Shown here: in pieces, positions 7,061 to 12,429 of the stretch | Position numbering within the stretch: the first letter of the stretch is position 1 | Layout of the letters: every line of letters starts with the position of its first letter | From: a halophilic archaeon J07HX64 | GTDB taxonomy: Archaea > Halobacteriota > Halobacteria > Halobacteriales > Haloarculaceae | Assembly (NCBI GenBank): GCA_000416085.1 | Contig: KE356579.1 | Location: 1,451,672-1,464,100 of the forward strand | Direction of reading: 5' to 3' | Length of the DNA stretch: 12,429 nucleotides | The notes under the pieces: generated by a model | Seen by the model: only the letters and a program-made list of their open reading frames with translations | The model's database searches: none | What the model was told of the DNA's origin: nothing | Made by a program: the position numbers and the translations under genes

Positions 7061-7134
7061 GAGCCGGTAGCTCAGTCCGGCAGAGCGTTTGGGTTTTAAC
7101 CAGATGGTCGGGGGTTCAAATCCCTCTCGGCCTG
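7061..7134 (+). tRNA. tRNA-Lys(UUU)-like gene with an imperfect acceptor stem
   Basis: The sequence folds as a tRNA: T8-A9, D stem GCTC/GAGC with loop AGTCCGGCA, anticodon loop GTTTTAA (anticodon UUU, lysine), variable TGGTC, T stem GGGGG/CCCTC, T loop TTCAAAT, discriminator G at 7134, no encoded CCA. The acceptor stem GAGCCGG/TCGGCCT has a G1-U72 wobble, an A2-C71 mismatch and a G7-U66 wobble. The anticodon stem has a U28-G42 wobble, and position 32 is G where a pyrimidine is usual. The core is intact, so this is either a divergent working tRNA or a recently decaying copy. Confidence 0.75.
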
Positions 7135-7147
7135 TTCCCACGAACGA

Positions 7148-7155
7148 TTATAAAC
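7148..7155 (+). promoter_or_regulatory. TATA-like element after the tRNA
   Basis: ATTATAAA lies just beyond the tRNA. The only frame close behind it, from the ATG at 7170, is 14 codons long. It may drive a short RNA or a long 5' leader. The 268 bases between the tRNA and the next gene otherwise show no gene. Confidence 0.3.
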
Positions 7156-7372
7156 GGTGAACACGCCACATGGGAGCCGAACGAGACGAGTCGTGGGGAC
7201 GAAACATCTCCACGTGAACAGTTCCGAGTTCCCTGTACAGATGTCACAGTCGTCGGGCGCGCCAATCGACGTCGACGAATCGACAGGAACACTCCACAGG
7301 GAGCGAAACAGTAATACCGCAGGTGTACACGCCTCTGTGGGGACCGGTGGCTGTGCACCTCTCTGTCGGTGG

Positions 7373-7380
7373 CGTTATTC
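7373..7380 (+). promoter_or_regulatory. TATA-like element of the phosphatase-like gene
   Basis: CGTTATTC is centred about 27 nt before the GTG at 7403. This supports that GTG as a leaderless start. Confidence 0.4.
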
Positions 7381-7402
7381 CTGCCGGGTGGTATAGACGA
7401 CT

Positions 7403-8287
7403 GTGAGAGAACCAGGAGTGGGTCTGCTCGGAACGGCGTATCTACGTAGTCTGCAGGCCGTCGGTCGTTTCCTCCCGTACGGGACCAGTGTCTACACCCG
7501 TGACTGGGACGTGTTGGTCGTTCTTGACGCCTGTCGAGTGGACCTGTTGCGTGACGTTGCACCCGACACCGGGCTACTGCGTGACATCGGGACACTCCGC
7601 TCTGTTGGAAGTTCCTCCTCAGAGTGGTTAGAGAACACCTTTCGAGATGAGCCGGCAGTCGAGGAGACGGTGATGGTCACGGGCAACACGTGGACAGACC
7701 GCTATCTCGACGCGACCCGATTCAGTGCACTCGACGAGGTGTGGAAGTACAGCTGGGACGAGGATGTCGGGACAGTCCCGGCGGATGCTATCACCGACCG
7801 GGCTATCGCGCTCGCCCGCAGTCACGACCCGGAGCAACTGGTCGTCCACTACATGCAGCCACACCACCCGTTCGTTCCCGCCCCGTTGACCGGGGACGAT
7901 GGCATGTCACGAACAGGTGACCACAGCAGTCGGTCGAACCCCTGGACACTGCTCCGGCGGGGCGAGATGACACAGGCGGAGGTCTGGGCGGCCTACGAGG
8001 CGAATCTGCGACACGTGCTTCCGGAGGTGGCGACGCTGGTCGAGAACGTGACCGGTCGTGTCGCGGTGACCGCCGACCACGCCAATCTCTTCGGGGAGTG
8101 GGGGCTCTACGGCCATCCGATGTACACGCCCGTCCCCGCATTACTGCAGGTGCCGTGGGCGGTGACGACCGGGGAGGGACACGACACGTACACCCCGTCG
8201 CTGGAGCCACCCGAACCGCTCCCGGTTTCACGCGTCCACACGGACACCGGCGCACAGACACAGTTGGGGGCACTCGGATATCTGTAG
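7403..8287 (+). CDS. Alkaline-phosphatase/sulfatase-superfamily hydrolase
   Basis: This is a 294-residue protein, near the usual length for short haloarchaeal members. Its metal-site motifs appear in order. The first strand is DWDVLVVLDACRVD (34-47), whose Asp42 is a likely metal ligand. LRSVGSSSSEW (65-75) supplies the likely nucleophile Ser. VVHYMQPHHPF (147-157) supplies His residues. VTADHANLFGEWGLYGHP (222-239) contains the Asp-His pair and a final His. Such enzymes hydrolyse phosphate or sulfate esters; relatives in haloarchaea often sit near cell-surface glycan genes, but none is adjacent here. There is no clear signal peptide, so the protein is probably cytoplasmic or peripheral. I chose the GTG at 7403 because of the TATA-like element at the right distance. 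The substrate cannot be told. It appears to be a single-gene transcript. Confidence 0.82.
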   Translation: MREPGVGLLGTAYLRSLQAVGRFLPYGTSVYTRDWDVLVVLDACRVDLLRDVAPDTGLLRDIGTLRSVGSSSSEWLENTFRDEPAVEETVMVTGNTWTDRYLDATRFSALDEVWKYSWDEDVGTVPADAITDRAIALARSHDPEQLVVHYMQPHHPFVPAPLTGDDGMSRTGDHSSRSNPWTLLRRGEMTQAEVWAAYEANLRHVLPEVATLVENVTGRVAVTADHANLFGEWGLYGHPMYTPVPALLQVPWAVTTGEGHDTYTPSLEPPEPLPVSRVHTDTGAQTQLGALGYL

Positions 8288-8360
8288 CATCAGCGGATGG
8301 CTCTGATCTACGTAGCTCTCTGTCTACGCCACCAACCCGTACCACGCCAGTTGTTCCGGT

Positions 8361-8380
8361 GATTATAACAGTCTAATAAC
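8361..8380 (+). promoter_or_regulatory. AT-rich TATA-like element at the head of the structured region
   Basis: GATTATAACAGTCTAATAAC is a sharp AT-rich island in GC-rich DNA. Read on the + strand it could start an RNA near 8390; on the minus strand it also contains GTTATAATC. No protein gene follows at a leaderless distance, apart from a doubtful 51-codon frame at 8410. Confidence 0.35.
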
Positions 8381-8449
8381 GTTTCGGCTACACCGAGCGA
8401 ACTCGTGACATGTCGGGCGCTCTGTGTTACGTTGTGGACCGCTCGATAA

Positions 8450-8808
8450 CACCTCCCGGGGGGGTTCGGGGCCGCCTCGGGGTCGAGTGGGTTCGTCTCT
8501 CGCCGTCACAGACCCCGGGACACTCGCCGTGCCCCGCCTACAGGTTGGGCAGTCGAGGGAGGTGAGAGTCGCGGGCAACCGTGTGAAGATGTGGGGAGTG
8601 GAGGGGAGGGGTGGGGAGGGGTGTCAGAGGAGGGGGACAATCTGCGGGCGGTTCGTATCGCAGCCATGCACCGCTCTGATGCTCGGGAGCGCGGCTACCG
8701 ACAGGGCACAGTCCGTGCCAGCGACCCGCAGTCGAGTCGCGGTCACAGTCACCCGGTGTCGGAGAGAGCAGCTCCGGGTCACAGCGACACCGTGCGGGTG
8801 TCTCCCGC
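8450..8808 (+). ncRNA. Candidate structured non-coding RNA
   Basis: Seen in the sequence: CACCTCCC (8450-8457) pairs with GGGAGGTG (8557-8564). Inside it, CGGGGC (8467-8472) pairs with GCCCCG (8531-8536), and a 9-bp stem joins 8476-8484 to 8511-8519 with one G-U pair. Further along, hairpins follow one another: GGCAC/GTGCC (8705-8719), GCGAC/GTCGC (8721-8740), CGGTGTCG/CGACACCG (8754-8792) and GCGGG/CCCGC (8794-8808). Stems of this length can arise by chance in GC-rich DNA, so the RNA is a hypothesis. The ends are arbitrary limits of the pairing I saw, and the strand is assumed from the TATA-like element at 8361. Confidence 0.3.
8593..8621 (+). repeat. G-quadruplex motif, five GGGG runs
   Basis: Runs of four G occur at 8593-8596, 8603-8606, 8608-8611, 8613-8616 and 8618-8621. 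The last four are separated by single bases (GGGGAGGGGTGGGGAGGGG). Four G4 tracts with 1-nt loops are the strongest form of the quadruplex consensus. Confidence 0.85.
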
Positions 8809-9220
8809 GGGTTTCTCGGGTCGAAAGTCGTCCAGTTAGCCGTCGGATGAGGGCGTTCGCACCGTGAGGGGGAGGGGATGTGGATGACAGTGGAGAGCCT
8901 GTTCTGGCGGGGTCGCGAGGTGGTCGCTCCAGTTTCGTCGGTGTTGACTGTCCCGACCGTCGGGAGCGGTCGGTTGTCGAGGGACCGCGTGGACGACCGC
9001 ACGACCCTGCGAAGCGTCGGGGAGACCGCATCGGGGGGTGGTCTGGCCGTGTGAGGCAGGCAAGGGCCGAACTGTGGAGTGCCGTCTCCGGCCGGGTCCA
9101 CGGGCGTCGGACGGGTCGGGGTGCCGACTTCGACAGCGGGGGCCTGGCGGCGGTGCATAGGCAATTTCGGATACGACCCGGGTACGTAAACCCGCTTTCC
9201 AGAGTAAAAGAGCGATTTTA

Positions 9221-9241
9221 GCCGCCCTGGCTGCGGGCGGC
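9221..9241. repeat. Perfect 7-bp inverted repeat upstream of the photolyase gene
   Basis: GCCGCCC, loop TGGCTGC, then GGGCGGC. On the + strand it directly follows the AT-rich GATTTTA (9213-9219), a possible TATA element, so it would lie between TATA and transcription start as an operator. On the minus strand it is followed by TAAAATCGCTCTTTT, which looks like a weak terminator for anything transcribed from the right. Confidence 0.5.
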
Positions 9242-9262
9242 GCATTGATGAATACTGAAGTG

Positions 9263-9276
9263 CAAGGAGTCCCTTG
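9263..9276 (+). promoter_or_regulatory. Hairpin covering the photolyase Shine-Dalgarno sequence
   Basis: CAAGG (9263-9267), loop AGTC, CCTTG (9272-9276). The Shine-Dalgarno-like AAGGAG (9264-9269) lies within the stem and loop, 14 nt before the ATG at 9284. If the transcript starts upstream, near 9243, the hairpin could limit ribosome access. If it starts at the ATG (weak TATA-like GAATACT near 9254), the element would matter only as DNA. Confidence 0.35.
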
Positions 9277-9283
9277 ACGAGAT

Positions 9284-10744
9284 ATGCGGATTCATTGGCA
9301 CCGACAAGACCTGCGGATAGCGGACAACCCGGCACTGGTGGGCAGAGATGTCGGAGGGGAGATCGAGGGATCGTCTGCCGAGGCCCCAGTCGTCGGACTG
9401 TTCGTGTTCGACCCGGACGTGCTCGAAAACGCCGCACCGCCGCGGCTCTCGTTCATGCTCGACGCGCTCGACTCGCTCCGCTCGGCGTACAGCGAGCGTG
9501 GCGGCGAGCTGTTGATCGCACGGGGCGACCCGGAGACGGTGATCTCCGACATCGCCGGAGCACTCGACGCCGACCTGGTGACGTGGGCGGCAAACTACTC
9601 GGGACTGTCCCGTGAACGGGACGCGGCAGTCCGGCAGGCACTCGCGGATGTCGGGGTAGACAGACACGCCAAACACCAGTCTGTCCACCACAGACCGGGG
9701 ACTATCACCACGAACAAGGGTGACCCGTACAAGGTGTTCACCTACTTCTCGAAGAAGTGGCACGACCGCCCGAAGGAGACGTCGGCGGCCCCCCCCGACG
9801 AGGACGATCTGGCGGCTGTGAACGGACACCTCGACGAAACGGCTGCGGAGTCACTGCTCGGGGAGGTTCCGACGCTCGCGACCCTCGGATTCGACGAACC
9901 GGAGGCCGAGATTCCAGCAGCCAGCACGGAACGGGCACGTGAGCGTCTCGAAGCGTTCTGTGAGGACGATATCTACCGGTACGGCGAGCGGCGAGACTAC
10001 CCCGCAGACGGGTGCACCTCGCGACTCTCGGGGCATCTCGCGTACGGGCTCATCGGTGTGCGAGAGGTGTACGAGAAAACGGAGCAGGCCCGCGAGCAGG
10101 CACCCGACGAGGAGGCCGCGGAGTCCGTCCACGAGTATCAGGACCAACTCGCCTGGCGGGAGTTCTACACGCAGGTTCTCTGGGACCGTCCCGACGTGGT
10201 CACGAACAACTACAAGAGCTACGAGAACGAGATCCAGTGGAGAGACGACCCCGAGGCGATACAGGCCTGGAAAGACGGAGAGACCGGCTATCCGATCGTC
10301 GACGCAGGAATGCGCCAACTGCGTGCGGAGGCGTACATGCACAACCGGCTGCGGATGATCGTCGCCTCGTTTCTCACGAAGGACCTGCTGGTCGACTGGC
10401 GGGTCGGCTACAACTGGTTCCGCGAGAAGCTCCACGACCACAACACCGCCAACAACAACGGCGGTTGGCAGTGGGCCGCCTCCACAGGCACCGACGCACA
10501 GCCGTACTTCCGCATCTTCAACCCGATGAGCCAGGGGGAGCGCTACGACCCCGACGCCGAGTACATCCGCACGCACGTGCCCGAACTCGAGGGTGTCCCG
10601 GCGGACGCCATCCACTCCTGGAACGAACTCGATATCGGCACACGAAAGATGCACGCCCCCGACTACCCCGCCCCCATCGTCGACCACAGCGACCGCCGCG
10701 AACAGGCACTCGCAATGTTTGAACAGGCTCGCGGTGAAAGTTAA
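9284..10744 (+). CDS. phr2: Class I deoxyribodipyrimidine (CPD) photolyase
   Basis: This flavoenzyme splits UV-induced cyclobutane pyrimidine dimers with blue light, acting on DNA in the cytoplasm. The 486 residues match the usual class I length. The N-terminal antenna domain opens MRIHWHRQDLRIADNPAL. The FAD-binding half shows RRDYPADGCTSRLSGHLAYGL (about 236-256), then WREFY (291-295) and TGYPIVDAGMRQL (334-346). MHNRLRMIVASFLTKDLL (352-369) and DWRVGYNWF (371-379) follow. NNNGGWQWAASTGTD (390-404) contains the Asn that contacts the flavin and a Trp of the electron-transfer chain, and PYFRIFNP closes the core. This set points to CPD photolyase rather than an animal-type cryptochrome. The symbol follows haloarchaeal usage (phr2); phrB is the bacterial equivalent. 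The ATG at 9284 is the first in frame at a family-like N-terminus. The gene stands alone. Confidence 0.95.
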   Translation: MRIHWHRQDLRIADNPALVGRDVGGEIEGSSAEAPVVGLFVFDPDVLENAAPPRLSFMLDALDSLRSAYSERGGELLIARGDPETVISDIAGALDADLVTWAANYSGLSRERDAAVRQALADVGVDRHAKHQSVHHRPGTITTNKGDPYKVFTYFSKKWHDRPKETSAAPPDEDDLAAVNGHLDETAAESLLGEVPTLATLGFDEPEAEIPAASTERARERLEAFCEDDIYRYGERRDYPADGCTSRLSGHLAYGLIGVREVYEKTEQAREQAPDEEAAESVHEYQDQLAWREFYTQVLWDRPDVVTNNYKSYENEIQWRDDPEAIQAWKDGETGYPIVDAGMRQLRAEAYMHNRLRMIVASFLTKDLLVDWRVGYNWFREKLHDHNTANNNGGWQWAASTGTDAQPYFRIFNPMSQGERYDPDAEYIRTHVPELEGVPADAIHSWNELDIGTRKMHAPDYPAPIVDHSDRREQALAMFEQARGES

Positions 10745-10957
10745 GCCCCCACGGGAGTCGAGCAGACCCCGGATACGGGAGCGGCAACACTCTCACCGGC
10801 GTATGTGCGACACCTGACCGTATCTGGGCCTTCGATAACGGTAGGTCATTAAATTAGTCACCCTATCCTTCTAAAACCGAGCGGTGGAAAACACCGGGTT
10901 CTTCAGACTAACGAGAACAGGGAGACGGGGGCACAATCTTCGATGTCAGGGCGGTGT
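10745..10957. other. Intergenic region between convergent photolyase and carboxylase genes
   Basis: Two hairpin-like elements lie here: ACCGTAT/ATAACGGT (10817-10842, imperfect) followed by the AT-rich CATTAAATTAG, and CGGTG-GAAAA-CACCG (10882-10896). The first could end the photolyase transcript. The second, read on the minus strand and followed by CGGTTTTAG, could end the carboxylase transcript. No gene is supported. Confidence 0.45.
10871..10896 (-). terminator. Possible terminator of the carboxyltransferase transcript
   Basis: On the minus strand a perfect 5-bp hairpin (CGGTG, loop TTTTC, CACCG) is followed by GCTCGGTTTTAG. Archaeal termination depends mainly on T-runs, and this run is short, so the call is weak. 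Confidence 0.25.
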
Positions 10958-11026
10958 TCAATCGGTTGGCCAGATCGCCACGGTGGTGCCGTCCAGGCGG
11001 TCTCCCGTCGACTGTGTGTCGGTCAT
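10958..11026 (-). CDS. Possible 22-residue microprotein behind the carboxyltransferase gene
   Basis: An ATG at 11026, 14 nt after the carboxyltransferase stop, opens a 22-codon acidic frame (begins MTDTQSTGDRLDG, ends VAIWPTD) closed by TGA at 10958-10960. Its composition and codon use look haloarchaeal, unlike the chance frames around it. Haloarchaeal propionyl-CoA carboxylase loci can carry a small extra gene (PccX), but that is longer, and I cannot equate them. It could also be the front of a gene whose remainder has been lost, since no other frame continues it convincingly. Confidence 0.3.
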   Translation of the reverse strand: MTDTQSTGDRLDGTTVAIWPTD

Positions 11027-11040
11027 CTGCTCGCCGGTGG

Positions 11041-12429
11041 TCACAGCACTGTGCCGTGTTTCTTGTCGGGGAGCTCCTTCTGGACACCCTCGTAGAACTC
11101 GAAGCGGGCCGCGAGCTCCTCGCGGAGCGAACTCGGGGGGACAATCTCGTCGATGACAACCTCACTCGCCATCCGGCGGACGTCGATATCCTGGCGATAC
11201 TCCTCGCGGAGCTCCTGTTCGAGCTGTTCACGCTGCTCGGGGTCGTCGATATCGGCGAGTCTGTTCGCGTACACGGCATTTATGGCCGCCTCGGGACCCA
11301 TTATACCGATCTCGCCCGAGGGGAGTGCGATCGTCGACTCGGGCTGGTAGGCCGGGCCCGACATGGCGTAGATACCGGCACCGTAGGCCTTCCGGGCCAC
11401 CACACACTGTTTTGGAACCGTCGCCGAGGAGGTGGCGTAGATCATCTTCTTTCCCTGTTCGAGGATGGCGTCCCGCTCGACCTGCGAACCGGCCATGAAC
11501 CCCGGCGTATCACAGAGATACAGCAGCGGGATATTGTATGCGTCGGCGGTCCAGATGAACTGTGCGGCCTTCTCGGCGGCATCGGGGAAGATGGCGCCCG
11601 CCCGCTGTGCGGGCTGGTTGGCGACAACCGCGACCGGTCGACCGTCGATGCGGGCGAAGGCGGTGATGACCTCACCCCCAAACTCCGGTCTGAGCTCCAG
11701 CACGGAGTCGGCATCGGCGACCCGCTCGATGACCCGGCTCATGTCGTAACTGCGGTTCGGCTCCTGTGGAATCACCGCGTCGATACCCTTCGGGGGATGT
11801 GCCGGTGGCCGCCCGTCGGTGTGGGGTGGCGTCTCCTCACAGCTCTGCGGGAGATACGACAGCAACTGTGCCACGAGTGCACGGGCGTGCTGTTCGTCCT
11901 CGGCGATCAGGTCGGCACTCCCGGACTCCTGTGTGTGCATCTCCGGACCGCCGAGCTCCTGCATCCCGATATCCTCGCCGGTAACCATCTGCACCATCCG
12001 GGGCGAAGCGATCGCCATTGCCGAGATGTCACGAACCATCACGGTGAAATCAGCAAAAACAGGTGTGTAGGCCGCACCCGCGATACAGGGACCGTAGAGC
12101 ACACACACCTGAGGGACCCGGCCCGAGAGCATCGAGTGATTGTAATAGTACTTCCCGATCCCTTCTCGGTTGGCAAAGAAACCGGTCTGTTGGTCGATGC
12201 GCCCACCGGAGGAGTCCATCAGGTACAGCACCGGTTTCCCCGTCTGCAGGGCGCGCTGTTGCATCCGGAGGAACTTCTCGACACCTTTCTCGGCCATCGA
12301 ACCGGCCTTCACGGAGAAGTCGTTCGCCATGAAGTGCAGCGACCGACCCTCGAACTCCGCGCCACCGGTCAACAGTCCGTCGCCGGGGAGACGGTCCTCT
12401 GCGTCGAACTCGGCAAACTTGCCGTCCTC
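11041..12429 (-). CDS. Acyl-CoA carboxylase carboxyltransferase (beta) subunit, N-terminus cut by the window edge
   Basis: 462 residues plus stop are present; the frame is open to the right edge, so perhaps 60-120 N-terminal residues are missing. This subunit transfers carboxyl groups from carboxybiotin to an acyl-CoA in the cytoplasm. Two crotonase-like halves are visible. The first has LYLMDSSGGRI and the oxyanion-loop motif YGPCIAGAAY. The second has LCDTPGFMAGSQVERDAI, KAYGAGIYAMSG and IMGPEAAINAVY. The C-terminal DEIVPPSSLREELAARFEFYEG is typical of the family. Substrate (acetyl-, propionyl- or methylcrotonyl-CoA) is not decided by what I can see, so no symbol is given. The biotin carboxylase partner is not downstream; it would have to lie to the right of the window or elsewhere. 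Confidence 0.93.
   Translation of the reverse strand, partial: EDGKFAEFDAEDRLPGDGLLTGGAEFEGRSLHFMANDFSVKAGSMAEKGVEKFLRMQQRALQTGKPVLYLMDSSGGRIDQQTGFFANREGIGKYYYNHSMLSGRVPQVCVLYGPCIAGAAYTPVFADFTVMVRDISAMAIASPRMVQMVTGEDIGMQELGGPEMHTQESGSADLIAEDEQHARALVAQLLSYLPQSCEETPPHTDGRPPAHPPKGIDAVIPQEPNRSYDMSRVIERVADADSVLELRPEFGGEVITAFARIDGRPVAVVANQPAQRAGAIFPDAAEKAAQFIWTADAYNIPLLYLCDTPGFMAGSQVERDAILEQGKKMIYATSSATVPKQCVVARKAYGAGIYAMSGPAYQPESTIALPSGEIGIMGPEAAINAVYANRLADIDDPEQREQLEQELREEYRQDIDVRRMASEVVIDEIVPPSSLREELAARFEFYEGVQKELPDKKHGTVL

Larger units (their letters stand above)
8288..9283. other. One-kilobase gene-free, GC-rich, structured region
   Basis: No frame here looks like a haloarchaeal protein. The longest, on the minus strand from 9160 to 8538 and beyond, is Pro/Arg/Cys-rich with few acidic residues and is open only because the DNA is GC-rich. 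The region holds an AT-rich TATA-like GATTATAAC (8361-8369), nested long-range stems (8450-8564), a G-quadruplex motif (8593-8621), four successive hairpins (8705-8808), a 7-bp hairpin (8953-8973) and inverted repeats just before the photolyase gene. I looked for RNase P RNA (GGAAAGUC) and SRP RNA (GGAAGG-type S domain) landmarks and found neither. Confidence 0.6.

Noticed and set aside
7157..7396. 79-residue + frame between the tRNA and the phosphatase-like gene
   Set aside because: It is basic with no GC-rich third positions, has no start signal at a suitable distance, and matches nothing I recognise.
8400..8850. RNase P RNA or SRP RNA
   Set aside because: The strictly conserved GGAAAGUC and ACAGAA (RNase P) and the GGAAGG-type S-domain motif (SRP) are not found on either strand here.
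8538..9437. 299-residue minus-strand open frame
   Set aside because: It is Pro/Arg/Cys-rich with few acidic residues and overlaps the photolyase start; it is open because GC-rich DNA has few stops.
9851..10687. 278-residue minus-strand frame inside the photolyase gene
   Set aside because: It lies wholly opposite a well-supported gene; a shadow frame created by codon bias.
1..12429. CRISPR array, insertion sequence or prophage genes
   Set aside because: No regularly spaced repeats, transposase, integrase or terminal inverted repeats were seen; the only tandem repeat is in the carB linker.

Overview
The window reads as chromosomal DNA of a halophilic archaeon (Halobacteria). GC is high. The predicted proteins are rich in Asp and Glu, and GC is high at third codon positions. 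Several starts look leaderless, with a TATA-like element about 25-30 nt before the ATG or GTG. The families present (haloarchaeal CarB, a DUF7119-type protein, a winged-helix protein with C-terminal zinc ribbons, a class I photolyase) are typical of the group. Family names come from recognition of the translated sequence; no search was run.

Layout from left to right: (1) 1-565 is a more AT-rich stretch with no convincing gene. (2) A 64-residue membrane protein lies at 566-760 (-). (3) A winged-helix/zinc-ribbon regulator at 1062-2109 (-) is split by a one-base frameshift near 1584. (4) carB, the large subunit of carbamoyl-phosphate synthase, is at 2357-6220 (-). It is 1287 residues long, about 200 more than the usual 1050-1080, because of an acidic octapeptide-repeat linker between its two halves and a separate alpha/beta-like module after its allosteric domain. 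(5) Divergent from carB is a leaderless DUF7119-type gene at 6369-7043 (+), followed by a tRNA-Lys(UUU)-like gene with a damaged acceptor stem. (6) An alkaline-phosphatase/sulfatase-superfamily gene is at 7403-8287 (+). (7) 8288-9283 is about 1 kb of GC-rich DNA without a believable gene. It carries a strong G-quadruplex motif and many inverted repeats, and may encode a structured RNA. (8) A class I CPD photolyase is at 9284-10744 (+). (9) A biotin-dependent acyl-CoA carboxylase carboxyltransferase subunit, 11041 to beyond the right edge (-), has its N-terminus outside the window.

The genes do not form one pathway. CarB supplies carbamoyl phosphate for pyrimidine and arginine synthesis, but its partner carA is not adjacent. 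The photolyase repairs UV damage, and the carboxyltransferase belongs to acyl-CoA (propionyl- or acetyl-type) carboxylation. The most interesting items are the extended CarB, the non-coding 8.3-9.3 kb region, the frameshifted regulator and the aberrant tRNA.
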